Source: Ascaphus truei (Eukaryota > Chordata > Amphibia > Anura > Ascaphidae). Taken from it: a stretch of 64,000 nt of DNA. The position numbers and the translations under genes were made by a program. The stretch is from contig CM071568.1 in assembly GCA_036426205.1 (NCBI GenBank), positions 218,298,381 to 218,362,380 of the forward strand. Direction: 5' to 3'. Below, in pieces: positions 56,061 through 64,000 of this stretch; position 1 is the stretch's first letter; every line of letters begins with the position of its first letter. The notes under the pieces were generated by a model, which saw only the letters and a list, made by a program, of their open reading frames with translations, did no database searches and had not been told where the DNA came from.

Positions 56061-56240
56061 AAAAAATACATTTGCCTGTTATTTTGTAACTAAATACTGT
56101 ACCTGTCCTGGACATAAGAGTTGAATGAAATCTCCCCTAAAAATAGTGATGACATTCAACGGACGTCACAAGGGCCACCAATTTGCAGGCCCTCATGATG
56201 CCCAGTGTACATCATAAGGGCACTTGTGTTAAATATTAAA
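56061..56240. other. Short unassigned stretch before the PLE
   Basis: No feature is seen. The PLE similarity begins abruptly at about 56243 after an in-frame stop (TAA, 56237-56239). Confidence 0.4.
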
Positions 56241-56242
56241 TT

Positions 56243-57787
56243 GTGGATTATTATTTGCAACAATTTGTTTATGATTTACCATCACATATCAGAGACAGTG
56301 GTGACCTTTTGGATAAACTCACAAACATTGATTGGAAAGGGGGTTACATCTGGGTTACACTAGATGTGACCTCCTTGTATACCATTATAACTCATCAACA
56401 TGGTATGGCAGCTGTCAACACTTATTTGGAACACTCCACATTATCACTTACGCAGAGAGCTTTTATTTTGGATTGTATTCACTTTTTATTAACACATAAT
56501 TACTTTTTGTTCGATGACACTTTTTATCTCCAAATATGTGGAACCGCTATGGGTACCAGCTTTGCTCCATCTTATGCCAACCTATTTTTGGGTTGGTGGG
56601 AGTCGGTCCACATATTTGGAGATAACAACCCTTACCGACACTTTATCACTTTTTATAGACGTTTTTTGGACGATTTAATATTTATTTGGGAAGGAGGGGA
56701 AGAATCACTTTTATTATTTATTAATCACCTTAATCACAATGATTTTAATTTAAAATTCACTTACACTTATGATTTTCACCATATTCATTATCTTGATCTA
56801 TATTTATTTATTGATATGCATATGAAAATTGGTTCAAATATTTATAGGAAAGAAAACTCACGTAACACATATCTAAGATTTGACAGCTGCCATCCCAAAC
56901 CCCTCTTAAATTCAATACCTAAAGGACAACTCATCCGATTAAAAAGGATTTGTTCCAATGAGGAGGACTTTCTGATTCAATCAGAGGAACTCTTAAAAAG
57001 ATTTGGGGAGAGGGGATATCTTAAAACCAATCTTGAAAGGTCATTTGCTGAAGTTAGGGATATGAATAGGGATGATCTCTTAAATAAACAAAGGAATTCA
57101 AAACAGAGCACATGGGACTTTAATAGTCCAATGTTTATAACACAGTTTAATGTTCAAGCGAATGGTATTAAGGAGATTGTGAGGAAACATTGGAATGTAT
57201 TATCTGCAGACCCCTTACTGAAGAAAGTATACCAGGAGGGCCCACGTTTCATCTTCAAAAAGGCTAAAACGGTTGCTAATTATGTCTCTCGAAGTCTTTT
57301 TACATCTAAAAAACAATCACATGGGGTTGGTCTACCAAAGGGCTGTTACAAATGTTTGAGGTGTATCTCTTGTACGTTCATGGATCAAACATCTGATTTC
57401 AAATCCTTTAATACAGGACAAATATACACTATAAAATCCTTCATAAATTGCAATACCACATTCATAGTCTATTTATTGGACTGTGGATGTGGTAAGCAAT
57501 ATGTGGGACGCACAACGCGAGCATTGAAGGCCAGAATGCGAGAACATATTAGGTTGATTAAACTTAAAGATCTAACGCATCCGGTATCCCAACACTTTAC
57601 AACCTGTAAATATGGAGATATTACCAAATTAAGATTTAGAGGAATCGAACATATTGAAATGCCATATAGGGGTGGTAATAGATTGGAATTACTGGATAAA
57701 AAGGAACTCTTCTGGATTTTTACTCTAAATACTAGGATCCCCTATGGATTGAATACAGATTGGGATCTAAACCCATACTTAAAATGA
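56243..57787 (+). CDS. Penelope-like element RT plus GIY-YIG protein, 5'-truncated but open
   Basis: 514 codons without interruption, but starting at GTG with no ATG and a stop just upstream. The first third of the protein is absent through 5' truncation. Numbering from 56243: LQQFVYDLPSHIRDS (5-19); RT motif A VTLDVTSLYT (38-47, catalytic D41); motif B GTAMGTSFAPSYANLFLG (100-117); motif C FLDDLIFIW (141-149, DD 143-144). Then comes a cysteine cluster C368-x2-C371-x2-C374-x2-C377. The C-terminal GIY-YIG nuclease has VYLLDCGCGKQYVGRTTRAL (409-428) and KARMREH (429-435). The protein makes DNA from element RNA and nicks the target; the Cys cluster plus GIY-YIG points to the Neptune-type group. 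The decayed relative at 9640-11680 lacks most of this. The copy is young, as the frame is intact, but it is not autonomous without its N-terminus. Confidence 0.88.
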   Translation: MDYYLQQFVYDLPSHIRDSGDLLDKLTNIDWKGGYIWVTLDVTSLYTIITHQHGMAAVNTYLEHSTLSLTQRAFILDCIHFLLTHNYFLFDDTFYLQICGTAMGTSFAPSYANLFLGWWESVHIFGDNNPYRHFITFYRRFLDDLIFIWEGGEESLLLFINHLNHNDFNLKFTYTYDFHHIHYLDLYLFIDMHMKIGSNIYRKENSRNTYLRFDSCHPKPLLNSIPKGQLIRLKRICSNEEDFLIQSEELLKRFGERGYLKTNLERSFAEVRDMNRDDLLNKQRNSKQSTWDFNSPMFITQFNVQANGIKEIVRKHWNVLSADPLLKKVYQEGPRFIFKKAKTVANYVSRSLFTSKKQSHGVGLPKGCYKCLRCISCTFMDQTSDFKSFNTGQIYTIKSFINCNTTFIVYLLDCGCGKQYVGRTTRALKARMREHIRLIKLKDLTHPVSQHFTTCKYGDITKLRFRGIEHIEMPYRGGNRLELLDKKELFWIFTLNTRIPYGLNTDWDLNPYLK

Positions 57788-58535
57788 TTTGATACCTAAT
57801 TAATTGTAATTGTATTATGAATTCATTAATTATCACTATATAAAAATTTATATGTATTATGAATCCATTTATTATATACAAATGTATATCTTTATGTATA
57901 TATATTCTATTTGCATATTATAATCTATTTGCATTACCATCAATTTCTATGCATATATTTGATTGTATGATGATAAAATAAATTACATACTTATAAGTGC
58001 TATAGATAGACTGGGAAAACTAAACTATGTTATATCACTTACACTATAAGATACTCATCCTCAAAGCTGTATATGGTTAAGATTATGATCTGAAACATAT
58101 GAATCCCATACCCATACCTTAGGAATATAACTTACATACAATTGTAAAAATATCTGTTGGTACAAGCATGTATGCTAGTTATTCATTAGGTTTGATTAAA
58201 TAAGTGAATATATTGACTAAATTGTAGGTACATGCTGGTTATAAAATCTTGGATAGGGTGGGGATATGTGGATTCATATGTTTCACAACCCAATATATAA
58301 ATAAACATTTCTTTTAAACTTGTAACGATCAGCGTTTTTTCATTAAAGCTTGCTTGTAATTTTTCTTTAAACTTGCTTGTGTTTTTTTTAAATTGATTTT
58401 ATCCGTATTATATGTTTGTATCTTTAGTTAATATATATTATGTTTTAATAGATTAATAAAGTTGTTTGAAGTTATGTTAGATTGTTAAGTTTATATTGTC
58501 AATAAAGTTTGTTGTGTTTCTTGACGCGCTGACGT
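57788..58535 (+). other. PLE 3' untranslated region
   Basis: Strongly AT-rich, non-coding sequence between the PLE stop and its terminal repeat. It contains AATAAA-type signals at about 58300 and 58455. Confidence 0.5.
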
Positions 58536-59165
58536 CTCCGCGACACCCGCCGTGAAGCGTGGTACTCGTGATGCACTCTGGCAACAGGGCGCATTGCAGG
58601 TGATACAGCTAAGCGATGGGTTAATGGGACGTTTGGCGGGAAAAGGAGACTATATTAGGTAAGGGGGAATATTAGATCATTGTACACCTTGATAAAGAGC
58701 GCACGCTCGAAACATGTCGGTGGGGGCCTGAGGGCTCTATTTTTTCTGTCAACCATGCTCTGACCATAATAAACCTCTTATTTTGGGAAACACTCTCTAG
58801 CATTTTTTTGTAGCTGTGCTCCAATTCTCCTTCTGGATATCTGCCCTTGCTGTGGAGTACCGGATGCACGCACCTAGGAAGGTTAATCCCTGGAAGACCA
58901 CCTGCCTTAAGTGAGTTTATTTACTCTATATACACCGTTTTTTCCCATTCAATGATTTGGCTGGACACTAGCTAGTGTGAGTATTTACCAATTGGGGTTA
59001 TACTCTTCCGGTTTATTGATACCTGGTGGAAATAGGTGTTTATGCTATAGGTGGTCACCATTTATATGTGGGATACTCCAAGGACAAACACTATGTTATA
59101 CATTATAATTGAAGTTGCTGAGTCTACGTTTTAAGAGCACCACACAGTCTGGTTTTCTACAGGCT
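58536..59165 (+). mobile_element. Penelope-like terminal repeat (pLTR), 3' copy
   Basis: The block starts with a CG-rich segment (GACGCGCTGACGTCTCCGCG) and contains the hammerhead-like core at 58688-58717. It has AATAAACC near 58770 and ends with a GAGCACCACACAG segment near 59137-59150. Position after an open PLE frame and the core motif support the call. Whether a 5' partner exists is unclear, because the element is 5'-truncated. Confidence 0.6.
58688..58717 (+). ncRNA. Hammerhead ribozyme-like core
   Basis: CTTGATAAA, then the hairpin GAGCG-CA-CGCTC, then GAAACATGTC. This is the order of a hammerhead core (CUGAUGA, stem II, GAAA, short stem III), with two changes in the first box. PLE terminal repeats are known to carry such ribozymes. 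Self-cleavage by this copy is not shown, and the stem I pairing was not verified. Confidence 0.45.
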
Positions 59166-59189
59166 TATTGTAGGTAGCAGGGATGGCTG

Positions 59190-59400
59190 AAAGTGGTATT
59201 TGTCCCTTGATGCACCCATTCGTTAATACCGCTACGGTAATGAAGAGGTTAACCCCTCCCGCTACCTACCCGGTAGGCCTAAAGACCCATTCTAACACCC
59301 AGGCCTAAACACCCTCCCCCTCCAAAAAAAACCACAAATGGTTTTAACAGCCAATCAGATGGCTGTTGTACTATGTCCCGCCCAAATGTGACGTCACATG
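59190..59400 (+). repeat. R-family repeat fragment, copy 4, with CCAAT and CRE-like sites
   Basis: GTTAACCCCTCCCGCTACCT and ACCCGGTAGGCCTAAAGACC match the module at 32538-32577. An AGCCAATCAG motif lies at 59348-59357 and TGACGTCA at 59389-59396, similar to 561-568. Confidence 0.55.
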
Positions 59401-59999
59401 CCATATTTAAGGCTGTGACGCCTTATTTGAGCCCAAGAGATGACGAGACAACATTGTGTTGTGGATCTACCATTGGGTTTTTGGATTGATACATGAAGAC
59501 AGAAGATGAAGAAAATTAAGAAATAATTACAGAAGAAGATAGAAGAAGCGGATTGAAAAGAAAAGAAAGAAGAATTGTGGTACCTGATCCGGATATTCAT
59601 GGCGGATGGCATCGGATGGAGTTTCAGGCCTTTTCGGTACGTGAGCTTCCTGATTCCCCGGGATTCGTAGGGCCAACGCTTCTAAAGGTAAGTAAAATAT
59701 TGAATGTATGTAAATGTATTTTTTTTACAAGTTTTTCGATTGGATGTGTATTTTTTTATTTTTTTCATTGCCCATTGACTGATAATGTATTAATCTGTAC
59801 CCCTTTAGGGTACAGATCAATACATTATTAGCCAAATCATTTGTTTTTAATTGCTTGCTTTGTTTTGACTGTGTTTTTTTCTATTTGTGTTTATTCTGTG
59901 GATGTAATTGTTTGTCATTTTGCTGCCTTAGTTTTCATTTTTTATGCGATTGATTTTTGTTTTTAATTAATGATGTCTTGTGTTCGGTCCTGATTTTAA
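59401..59999 (+). repeat. Continuation of repeat; short hairpin at 59.8 kb
   Basis: The sequence runs through an A/G-rich segment, then GCTTCTAAAGGTAAGTAAA (donor-like, 59678-59696). A near-perfect hairpin, TAATGTATTAATCTGTACCC / GGGTACAGATCAATACATTA, lies at about 59784-59828. The 59553-59831 frame (92 codons) has no known domain and I do not call it a gene. Confidence 0.4.
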
Positions 60000-60145
60000 T
60001 GGTTGTGTTGCCTAGTTTTTTTTATTAATTAATTGCTTTGTTGCTTAGTGGTTCAATTAATTCATTGTTATGTTGGTTAGTGCTTTTATTAATTAATTGC
60101 TTTGTTGGTTAGTGGTTCAATTAATTAATTGTTGTATTGATTAGT
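60000..60145. repeat. Approximately 33-bp minisatellite
   Basis: About four units of TTAATTAATTGCTTTGTTGG plus TTAGTGGTTCAA with small changes. Confidence 0.8.
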
Positions 60146-60146
60146 G

Positions 60147-60450
60147 CAGCATTTCCCAAATGGTGTGTCGCGACCCGGCACCGGGCCACGGAAGCAAAAT
60201 TGCCGGGTTGCAGCGAGGCTGGCTGCGCGGTGTCCCTCCCCCCTCTCCCCCTCTCCTTGCAGCAGCCGAGGTGATGTGCGGGACGGTGCTGAAGTGGTGC
60301 AGGCTACCAACAACATGCTCCACCGCCCACAGGACACGCCACCCACCAGTGACATGCTCCACCGCCCACAGGACACACCACCCACCAGTGACATGCTCCA
60401 CCGCCCACAGGACACGATTCCCTGGTGTAGGTAGGAAGTGGTAGCGGGGG
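60147..60450 (+). mobile_element. hAT-like end plus 39-bp tandem repeat
   Basis: CAGCATTTCCCAAATGGTGT, GTCGCGACCCGGCACCGGGC is a common hAT-type MITE opening. Then three 39-bp units of ACATGCTCCACCGCCCACAG follow at about 60313-60415. The other end is not identified. Frames on both strands are repeat artefacts. Confidence 0.5.
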
Positions 60451-60680
60451 TGTGTGGGGGGGGTGTTGTACCTGTGCCGCCTGTCCTGGCGCTCCCTTCC
60501 GCCCGGTCCCCTTGGTGCGAGAGATGGGTGCGGGTGCAGGAACTGGTGCGGGGGTGGGCAGTGGTGGCTGCACAGTCGCTGGCGGGCTGAGGGAGGCGGG
60601 GATCCCCCTGCTCGGATCGCCGGCCTTTCCTCTCTCCCCGCCCCCCCTCCGGTCACTCACATCCATCGCTGCCTCTGTAA
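60451..60680. other. GC-rich non-coding stretch
   Basis: GGTGCGGG and GGCGG-type runs between the tandem repeat and the GT satellite. No domain is seen in any frame. Confidence 0.4.
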
Positions 60681-60789
60681 TCCACTGTGTGTGTGTGTTT
60701 ATCTGTGTGTATCTGTGTGTGTGTGTATCAGTGGCTGTGTGTGTGTGTGTGTGTGTGTATAGCGGAGTGTGTGTGTGTATCAGTGGCTG

Positions 60790-60863
<74 letters not shown>

Positions 60864-62615
60864 ATGTGTGTTGTAGGGAATTTTGTGTGTGTGTGTATCA
60901 TTATGCTGTTTTGTGTTTCATTTTGTTGTGTTTTTTCCTATGGGTTGTGTGTTTTGTCTCAGGTTTTTGTGTAGTTTGGTTTTGTTTTGTTTAGTTTGGT
61001 TGGTTGTGGTTGTGATCATTGTCAGGGTGTGTGTGTGTGTATAGTGGAGTGTGTGTGTGCGTATCAGTGGCGGTGTGATGTGTGGTGTGTATAGGGTAGT
61101 GTTTTGGTGGTATCTGGGCTTTGGGTGTGTGTGTGATGTGTGTTGCTATACTCAGTAGGCTGTGTGCCAGTGGCTGTGTGTGCATGTGTGTGTGTGTGTG
61201 TGTGTGTGTGTCACCTGTGTGTGTGTGTGTGTGTGTTGTTGTGTGTGTGTGTGTGTGTGTGTGTCGTTTGTTGTGTGTGGTTGTTGTGTGTGTGCTGTGT
61301 GTGTGTTGTGTGTGTGTTTTTGTGTTTGGTTTAGGGAGATTGTCTTGGTTGGTGTGTGTGTGTTCTCATCTCTAGTGGTGTATTGTTATTTTGTGTTTGT
61401 GTGTGTGTTTCGTTTCCTGTGTTATGTGTTTGTGTGTTTTTGTTTTGTGTGTGTGTTTTTTTCGTGTGCTGTTGTGTGTGGTTTATGGTGTGTGTGTTTG
61501 TGTGTGTGCTGTGTGGTGTGTGTCGTGTGCTGTGTGTCGTGCTGCTCTGTGTTGTGTGTGCTGTGTGTGTGTCGTTCGTTGGTGTGTGTGTGTTGTCTGG
61601 CGTGGGTGATGTGTGTTTGTTGTTTTTGCTGTGTGTGTTCGTTTGTTTTGTGTTTGTTGTTTGTGTCTTGTGTGTTTCCATTTGTTTGTGTTTGTGTGTG
61701 TTTGTTTGTTTTTGTTTTCCTTTTTTTTTTGTTTTTGGTGTTTTTATTTTTTTTTTTTTGTACGTGGGCGTTTTTGTTGTTTTATTATTTGATGTGTGTA
61801 GTGTGTGTGTTTGGTGTTTGTGTGTTTGTGCTGTTTGTGTGCTGTGTGCTTTTGCTTGTGTGTTCGTCTGTGTATGTGTGGTGTGTGTGTTGTGGGTGGT
61901 GATGGTGATTGTGTGATGGTTGTGGAGGGTGGGTGTTTGTGTGTGTGGTGTGTGTGCCCCTGGTGGGAGTGTGGGTGCGTGTGTGTGTGGTGGTTTGGCT
62001 TTTGTAGGGTGTGTGCTGTGTGTGTCGTGGTTATTGTGGATTGTGTGTGTGTGGCTGTGACCTCTGTGTGTGTGCTGTGTGGTGTGTCTCTGTGTTGATT
62101 CTGTGTGGTTTTTAGCAGTGTGGGGTGTGGTTTGGCATTTGATTGTTGTTGCCTGTTGATGTATCAGCTGTGTGTGTGTATCAGTGTGTGTGTTTGTGGT
62201 AGTGTGTTGTGATATGTTGTATCGTGTGTTTAAGTGTGTGTGGTTGGTGTGTATACTAGTGGTAGTGTTGCATTGTTCAGTGGGCTGTGTGTGGTATATA
62301 GGAGAGGAAGTGTGTGTGTATTCAGTGCTGTGTGTTTGTATCAGTGGCTGTTTGTGGGTATCAGGCTGTGTGTGTGTGTTGTATAAGGATGTGGAATCGT
62401 GGCTGTGATGATTGTTTGTCTGTGTGCCTAGTCGTTGTGTGTGTGTGTGTTGTGTGGGTGTGGTGTGTGTGTGTGTGTGTGGGTGCTGTGCTGGTGTGTG
62501 TGTGTGTGTGTTGTTGTTGGTGTGTGGTGTGTAGCTGTGTGTGTGGGTGTGTGTGTGGTGTGTGGTGTGTTTGTGTGTGTGTGGTGTGTGTGGTGTGTGT
62601 GTTGTGTTGTACAAC
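60681..62615. repeat. GT-rich satellite, about 1.9 kb
   Basis: Long (GT)n runs alternate with GTGTT, GTATCAGTGGCTGTGTG and TTTTGT variants. GTATCAGTGGCTGTGTGT recurs at several points (for example 60726, 60778 and 62338). Long frames here (60452-60994, 61162-61902 plus; 61331-62614 minus) are Cys/Val or Thr/His repeats and not genes. Confidence 0.93.
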
Positions 62616-63425
62616 GCCCCTTTGTGTCATGCTTGACGTCTCTGCCGGTGTCTTCCCGACCCCCCCCACAGTTTTCTAGGGTTAACTATAACAAACAAAC
62701 AGGATCATGCAAGTATTATGCTGCTTATCAAGGCTTCTGCCGCTTTTTTCATCCAATTAAGGTACTGCCGCGTTAAACATGTGTAGGTAGAGGTACTCAG
62801 ATACTTTCATCAGCAGTTCACACATTCAGGTGTTACAATATTTGCCCACACTGTTATTTCAGACATAAACACAAATCATATAAGGCAAATCCTATCCCTT
62901 TCAGGGTCTAACTACACATCAGAATCAGTCCTCTCTAAACAGCTGCCTGGCCAACTAAACTGGTCCCAGCTTAAAACAATGCTCTCTTCATTTAGGGAAA
63001 CAAGATCCGCACAGTTCTTTAGCACGCCAGTAACCATTTGTGTGGTCTTAATCTGTGTCGGGAAGTCCAGGAAAAAAAACAAATCATCTGTGTACTGTCA
63101 TACGTGGAAGGCCGTCAACCCTCGTATACTGGATGCAGGAGAGTAGTGAGACACCCCCCAGCCCCCGCTCTAAGGAGAGAGAGGTGAGAAGTCAAACATC
63201 TCTGCTCAAGTACCTGTGCATGATGATTAGAAGCAGCAGGTGAGGGAGAAGAATAGACCATAGTATCTGTGTCTGGATTTCCATCAGCTGCCTGATTAAT
63301 TAGCTGTGTGGAATGCTGTGGAAGGATCATCTTTTAACTATTCCTGCACTTCTGCCTCTAAAATGGAGCAGAAAGTGGCCTAACAATCTTGGGAAAGTCA
63401 AGTCCGGTGTATAGATAGGGGAGGT
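62616..63425. other. Non-repetitive island, no gene seen
   Basis: Unassigned sequence between two GT tracts. Frames such as 63055-63243 have no recognisable domain. Confidence 0.4.
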
Positions 63426-63655
63426 GGAGTGGGATGCTGTGGTGTGGTGTGGTATTCAGTGTCTGTGTGGTGTGTGGTGTGTGGGTGTTGATAGTGGAGT
63501 GTGTGTGTGTGTGTGTGTGTGGGTGGTGGTGTGTGTGTGTGTGTGTGTGTTGGTGTGTTTGTGTGTGTGGTGTGTGTGTGGGGTGTGTGTGGATGGGTGT
63601 GTGATATAGGGTGTGTGTGTGTGTGTTTGGATAGGGAGTGAGTGTGTGGTCTTTC
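63426..63655. repeat. GT-rich satellite, second block
   Basis: About 230 bp of GT with TGGTG and GGGTG variants. Confidence 0.92.
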
Positions 63656-64000
63656 AGGTATAAACGTGTGGGTGTAGTTGTGCATGGTCATTCAGTTTTT
63701 AGTGGCTGTAGGGTCAGTTGACTGTGTTGTCTGTGCGCAGGTCAGAGGGGGAAGAGAAATGGGTGGGGGGAGAGAGAGAGAATAGAGGGGATTGGGAGAA
63801 ATATGAAAATCTGCATGGACATTATTAACGTTTTTTAATTGTACCTATAGGCCAGTATAACGAAGGAGAAGTTCAAAAAATACCGGATCACAGAAAAAAA
63901 ATGTGTGGGAACGCTGGGTTAGGTGCTTTCATAATTGGCATTTGTTTGGCTAGTTGTTTTATTTAGTGATTGGATATTTAGCTGTTTTTTGTTGTCTTTA
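63656..64000. other. No feature seen
   Basis: Includes a GA stretch at about 63769-63782. No coding evidence to the window edge. Confidence 0.4.

Noticed and set aside
59401..59831. Possible first exon with promoter (CCAAT, CRE, donor GGTAAGT)
   Set aside because: The motifs sit in repeat sequence that also occurs elsewhere and the frame has no known domain. Kept as a finding about the octamer only.
60452..60994. 180-codon plus-strand frame
   Set aside because: GC-rich low-complexity sequence running into the GT tract, with no domain.
61331..62614. 427-codon minus-strand Thr/His-rich frame
   Set aside because: It is a translation of GT-rich satellite, and the plus strand has equally long Cys/Val frames.
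1..64000. tRNA, rRNA or snRNA genes
   Set aside because: I looked for A/B boxes and conserved RNA motifs while reading and saw none, but no covariance search was possible.

Overview
This is a repeat-dominated, intron- and relic-rich stretch of a vertebrate nuclear genome, most likely an amphibian. That assignment is inferred from the mix of mobile elements: Tx1-like and L2 LINEs, Penelope-like (Neptune-type) retroelements, a Harbinger-type Myb/SANT gene, palindromic TA-flanked MITEs and hAT MITEs, set in AT-rich sequence with long GT, GA and AT microsatellites. No bacterial or plastid signal, rRNA gene, tRNA gene or CRISPR array was seen. I found no intact single-copy host gene. The only host-type protein relics are a decayed coiled-coil gene (about 20.57-22.60 kb) and a forkhead-domain gene split by a retroelement (26.33-27.75 kb).

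Layout. 0-6 kb: a dispersed palindromic repeat ('R family'), a Tx1-like LINE fragment, a Tc1-like transposase relic and a GT tract. 6-13.3 kb: a solo LTR with terminal inverted repeats, then a decayed Penelope-like element (PLE) enclosed by about 600-bp inverted arms and split by a GC-rich insert. 13.8-17.5 kb: an L2 LINE carrying a GC-rich MITE in its RT region. 18.2-19.8 kb: more R family. 19.8-22.6 kb: a PLE terminal repeat abutting the coiled-coil pseudogene. 23-26 kb: a candidate LTR, an inverted repeat pair and a foldback MITE. 26.3-27.75 kb: the forkhead relic with a PLE-derived insertion and a 14-bp target duplication. 28.2-29.4 kb: local tandem duplications and a hairpin.

30.1-31.8 kb and 35.3-39.9 kb hold two related Harbinger-type copies on the minus strand. 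The larger has a four-exon Myb/SANT-like gene truncated at its 3' side by a CACACTGACTG minisatellite. The smaller is an internal-deletion derivative. 41-42 kb holds a sequence gap flanked by near-identical sequence, probably an assembly artefact. 44.8-48.2 kb is a second L2, again split by a TA-flanked MITE. 48.6-50.8 kb holds three more foldback or subterminal-repeat elements. 52.8-53.2 kb is a hAT MITE with a perfect 8-bp target duplication. 56.2-59.2 kb is the best-preserved element: a 5'-truncated PLE with an open RT plus GIY-YIG frame and a terminal repeat containing a hammerhead-like core. 60.1-63.7 kb is a hAT-like end followed by about 2 kb of GT-rich satellite.

How the parts relate. 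The window is a nested record of transposition. Two L2 copies and the forkhead relic each have a later element inside them, and the empty site can be inferred in each case. Several MITEs share TA flanks, CAG-type ends and internal modules, pointing to one diversified foldback group. Element calls rest on protein and terminal motifs read by eye; no database search was run.
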